This document shows positions 6,407 to 8,707 of a DNA stretch of 8,707 nucleotides, piece by piece. Origin of the DNA: Desulfohalobiaceae bacterium. GTDB lineage: Bacteria > Desulfobacterota > Desulfovibrionia > Desulfovibrionales > Desulfothermaceae. The DNA is taken from NCBI GenBank assembly GCA_021737525.1, contig JAIPDU010000058.1:1-8707 (forward strand). The letters run 5' to 3'. The stretch's first letter is position 1; each line of letters begins with the position of its first letter. The position numbers were made by a program, and so were the translations under genes. The notes beneath the pieces are model-generated. The model saw only the letters and a program-made list of their open reading frames with translations, was not told the origin of the DNA and made no database searches.

Positions 6407-8668
6407 CTATTTTTGATCCGGTCCGCCGGATCGGGACTGGCCCCTGGGGTTCCTGTCCTTGTTCGGGCCGCCGCGGCCCTTGGGACCCCTGTCCTTGTTC
6501 GGGCCGCCGCCCTTGCCTCCGCCGCGGGGACCGGCTTCCGAGGCATCGAAGGTGCCCCCTTCTTCTTCGATGAGCACCGCCTTGCGGCTCAGACGGATCT
6601 TGCCCGTGCCCTGCTCGATCTCGATGACCTTGACCGTGAGCTCCTCCCCGGGGGAGACGAATTTGTGGATGTCCTCAACTCGGCCCTTGTCCAACTGAGA
6701 GATGTGGACCAGGCCCTCCACTCCGGGGAGGATCTCCACGAAGGCCCCGAAATCCTTCACCGACTTCACCCTGCCCTGATAGTCCTTGTTCAGCTCGGGC
6801 TTCTGGTCGTAGAAGAGGACCCTTTCGATGGTGTCCTCCAGGGACTGGCTGTTGGGGGCGAAGATGGAGATCTGACCCGAGTCCTCGATATCGATGGATG
6901 CACCGGTCTCCTTGGTGATGGCCTTGATGTTCTTGCCGCCGGGGCCGATCACGTCCTTGATCTTGTCCGGGGCCACCTCCAGGATCTTGAGCTGCGGAGC
7001 GTGTTCGGACAGGCTCTGTCTGGGCTGATCCAGGACCTGACTCATTTGGTCCAGGATGGAGAGGCGTGCCTCCCGGCCCTGCGCCAGGGCCTGCACCAGG
7101 ATATCCCGGGAGATCCCGGAGACCTTGATGTCCATCTGGATCCCGGTGATGCCTTCCCGGCTTCCGGCCACCTTGAAGTCCATGTCGCCCAGATGATCCT
7201 CGTCACCCATGATGTCGGTCAGCACATGGAAGTCTTCCCCGTCCTTGATCAGGCCCATGGCGATGCCGGCAATGGGGGCGGAAATGGGGACTCCGGCATC
7301 CATGAGGGCCATGCTTCCGGCACAGACCGTGGCCATGGAGGAGGAACCGTTGCTTTCCATGATCTCCGAGACGAGACGGATGGTGAAGGGGAAATCCTCA
7401 GTGTTGGGCAGCACCGGGAGCAGGGACCGCTCGGCGAGAACGCCGTGCCCGATTTCCCGCCTGCTTGGGCCCCGCATCATCTTGACCTCGCCCACGCAAT
7501 AGGGAGGGAAGTTGTAGTGGACCATGAAGCGCTTGCTGAGCTCCCCTGCCAGGCTCTCGATATGCTGCTCATCCTGGCTTCCGCCAAGGGTGATGGCTCC
7601 CAGGGCCTTGGTCTCGCCGCGGGCGAAGACCGAGGAGCCGTGGACGCGGGGCAACAGCCCCACCTCGATGCCCAGCTCCCGGATCTGTTCCAGGGAGCGA
7701 CCGTCGATCCGCGTTTTGTCCTGGATGGTCCAGTTGCGCACGATCTCGGATTCCAGCTCCCGGAAGTACTTGGTGGCATACTTCTGGCGTTCCGGTTCTT
7801 CGGGGTACCGCTCGGAAATGGCCTGTTTCAGATCCTCCTTGACCTTGTTCTTGGCGTCCCTGCGCTCGATCTTGTCGGAAACGGATATGGCTTCCTTGAG
7901 GGGAGTATAGGCAAGCTCGCGCACTTGGTCCAGGATCTCCCGGTCCTCGAGGCTCTCGGGGACCTGGATCTTGGCCGCGCCGACCTGGTCCCGCAGCTCG
8001 TGCTGAGTCTGCAGCAGGGGCTGGATCTGCTGCTGTCCCCAGAAGATGCCGTCCGCCACGAGCTCCTCGGAGCAGAACTGGGCACCTCCCTCGACCATGA
8101 CCACTGCCTCGCTCGAAGCGGCGATGATCAGGTTGAGCTGGCTGTGAGCGAGCTCGGCCTGGGTGGGGTTCAGGACGAAGTTATCGTCCACGTAACCCAC
8201 CCTGGCGCCGGCGATGGGCCCGTCAAAGGGGATGCGGGAGATCTGCAGGGCGGTGGAGGCACCGGTGAGGGCGAGGACGTCCGGATCGAAGTCCGGGTCC
8301 GCGGAGAGCACCGTGGCGATGATCTGCACCTCCTGCTTGAACCCCTCGGGAAAGAGGGGCCGGATGGGGCGGTCGATGAGTCTGGAGACCAGAGTCTCCC
8401 GCTCGCTGGGCCGGCCGATTTCACGACGGAAATAGCTGCCGGGGATCTTCCCCGTGGCGTAGGACATCTCCTGGTAGTCGACAACAAGCGGCATGAAGTC
8501 GATATCCCGTTGCAGGGGCTGTGTCACCGCCGTGACCAGCACCACCGTGTCTCCGCTTTGCACCCAAACCCCGCCGTCGGCTTGGTTTGCGAGCTTGCCC
8601 GTCTCGAGGATGATATCCTTGTCCGCGATGCGGGTGTTGACCCGCGTGCTCTTGAGACCTGTTGCCAT
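6407..8668 (-). CDS. pnp: Polynucleotide phosphorylase (PNPase)
   Basis: PNPase is a trimeric 3'-to-5' phosphorolytic exoribonuclease and a core part of mRNA decay. The 753-residue product has a first RNase PH domain (about 12-142), a helical linker domain (about 240-310), a second RNase PH domain (about 320-460), a KH domain with GPGG at 575-578 in VIGPGGKNIK, and an S1 domain (about 628-696) including GRVKSVKDFGAFVEI. The catalytic residues matching Escherichia coli D486, D492 and K494 are D491, D497 and K499. The phosphate-site run NGSSSMA lies at 440-446. It is about 40 residues longer than the 711-residue Escherichia coli enzyme because of a Gly/Arg/Lys-rich tail (about 713-753). AGGAG lies 11 nt before the ATG. 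In many bacteria rpsO precedes pnp, but here that position is outside the window. Confidence 0.97.
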   Translation of the reverse strand: MATGLKSTRVNTRIADKDIILETGKLANQADGGVWVQSGDTVVLVTAVTQPLQRDIDFMPLVVDYQEMSYATGKIPGSYFRREIGRPSERETLVSRLIDRPIRPLFPEGFKQEVQIIATVLSADPDFDPDVLALTGASTALQISRIPFDGPIAGARVGYVDDNFVLNPTQAELAHSQLNLIIAASSEAVVMVEGGAQFCSEELVADGIFWGQQQIQPLLQTQHELRDQVGAAKIQVPESLEDREILDQVRELAYTPLKEAISVSDKIERRDAKNKVKEDLKQAISERYPEEPERQKYATKYFRELESEIVRNWTIQDKTRIDGRSLEQIRELGIEVGLLPRVHGSSVFARGETKALGAITLGGSQDEQHIESLAGELSKRFMVHYNFPPYCVGEVKMMRGPSRREIGHGVLAERSLLPVLPNTEDFPFTIRLVSEIMESNGSSSMATVCAGSMALMDAGVPISAPIAGIAMGLIKDGEDFHVLTDIMGDEDHLGDMDFKVAGSREGITGIQMDIKVSGISRDILVQALAQGREARLSILDQMSQVLDQPRQSLSEHAPQLKILEVAPDKIKDVIGPGGKNIKAITKETGASIDIEDSGQISIFAPNSQSLEDTIERVLFYDQKPELNKDYQGRVKSVKDFGAFVEILPGVEGLVHISQLDKGRVEDIHKFVSPGEELTVKVIEIEQGTGKIRLSRKAVLIEEEGGTFDASEAGPRGGGKGGGPNKDRGPKGRGGPNKDRNPRGQSRSGGPDQK
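6452..6510. repeat. pnp: Tandem repeat coding for the PNPase tail
   Basis: Two identical 23-bp copies beginning CCTGTCCTTGTTCGGG occur at 6452-6474 and 6488-6510, a period of 36 bp or 12 codons. They encode the duplicated units GGPNKDRGPKGR and GGPNKDRNPRGQ near the PNPase C-terminus. The exact identity at DNA level, including third positions, points to a recent in-frame duplication or ongoing homogenisation. Confidence 0.85.
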
Positions 8669-8707
8669 ATTGGTTTGTGCTCCTGAAAAAAGTCGTGTTT
8701 TTTTGGG
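8669..8707 (-). promoter_or_regulatory. Partial 5' leader of pnp
   Basis: Only 39 bases upstream of pnp are present. On the minus strand they read a run of seven A, CACGAC, a run of six T, then CAGGAG as ribosome site. The A and T runs could pair weakly, or the T-run could be the tail of a terminator whose stem lies beyond the window edge. Any promoter or RNase III-sensitive stem of the kind known for Escherichia coli pnp would also lie outside. Confidence 0.4.

Noticed and set aside
6289..6546. An 86-codon upstream extension of lpxB overlapping the pnp tail
   Set aside because: The extension is arginine/alanine-rich out-of-frame reading of the pnp tail repeats and the gap. No LpxB carries such a leader and no ribosome site is seen.
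6320..8686. A 788-codon open frame on the plus strand opposite pnp
   Set aside because: It is a mirror of the strong codon bias of pnp in GC-rich DNA. The sequence is low in lysine, rich in D, L, G and H, with no family motif, and the minus strand has a complete and unmistakable PNPase.
1..8707. Search for CRISPR arrays, tRNA or rRNA genes, transposases, toxin-antitoxin pairs or defence genes
   Set aside because: None was seen. All sizeable coding capacity is accounted for by seven housekeeping genes, so I do not claim a novel system here.

Overview
The window looks like ordinary chromosomal housekeeping DNA from a GC-rich Gram-negative bacterium. It carries lpxB, which implies a lipid A outer membrane. 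The protein styles of PNPase, HflK (N-terminus MNWDWDRL) and the AlgC-like mutase suggest a Deltaproteobacterium of the Desulfovibrionales type. That assignment is inference from recalled family sequences, not a search. I see no insertion sequence, tRNA, rRNA, CRISPR array or phage gene.

Layout from left to right. On the minus strand are rnc (RNase III, C-terminus cut by the window edge), rnhA (RNase HI) 25 bp upstream of it, a 217-bp gap holding a strong palindrome, and an AlgC-type phosphomannomutase/phosphoglucomutase. A roughly 260-bp divergent control region follows, with candidate promoters in both directions and a repeated hairpin motif. On the plus strand come hflK and hflC, two bases apart. 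They converge on the next minus-strand gene across a 79-bp gap that holds a GC-rich hairpin. On the minus strand are then lpxB (lipid-A-disaccharide synthase), a 118-bp gap with competing hairpins, and pnp (polynucleotide phosphorylase), whose 5' leader is cut by the right edge.

Functionally the window mixes RNA metabolism (RNase III, RNase HI, PNPase), envelope carbohydrate and lipid A synthesis (AlgC-like mutase, LpxB) and membrane protein quality control (HflK/HflC, regulators of FtsH). rnc-rnhA and hflK-hflC look like real co-transcribed pairs. pnp and lpxB share a strand, but a terminator-like hairpin separates them. All six genes fully contained in the window appear intact, and rnc is intact as far as it can be seen.

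I found no convincing undescribed system. The items most worth a second look are small: a duplicated 12-residue Gly/Arg/Lys-rich unit in the PNPase tail, an altered N-terminal loop in LpxB (AETSAD where GETSGD is usual), three mutually exclusive hairpin segments between pnp and lpxB, paired hairpin motifs ahead of hflK, and a possibly dispersed palindrome before rnhA.
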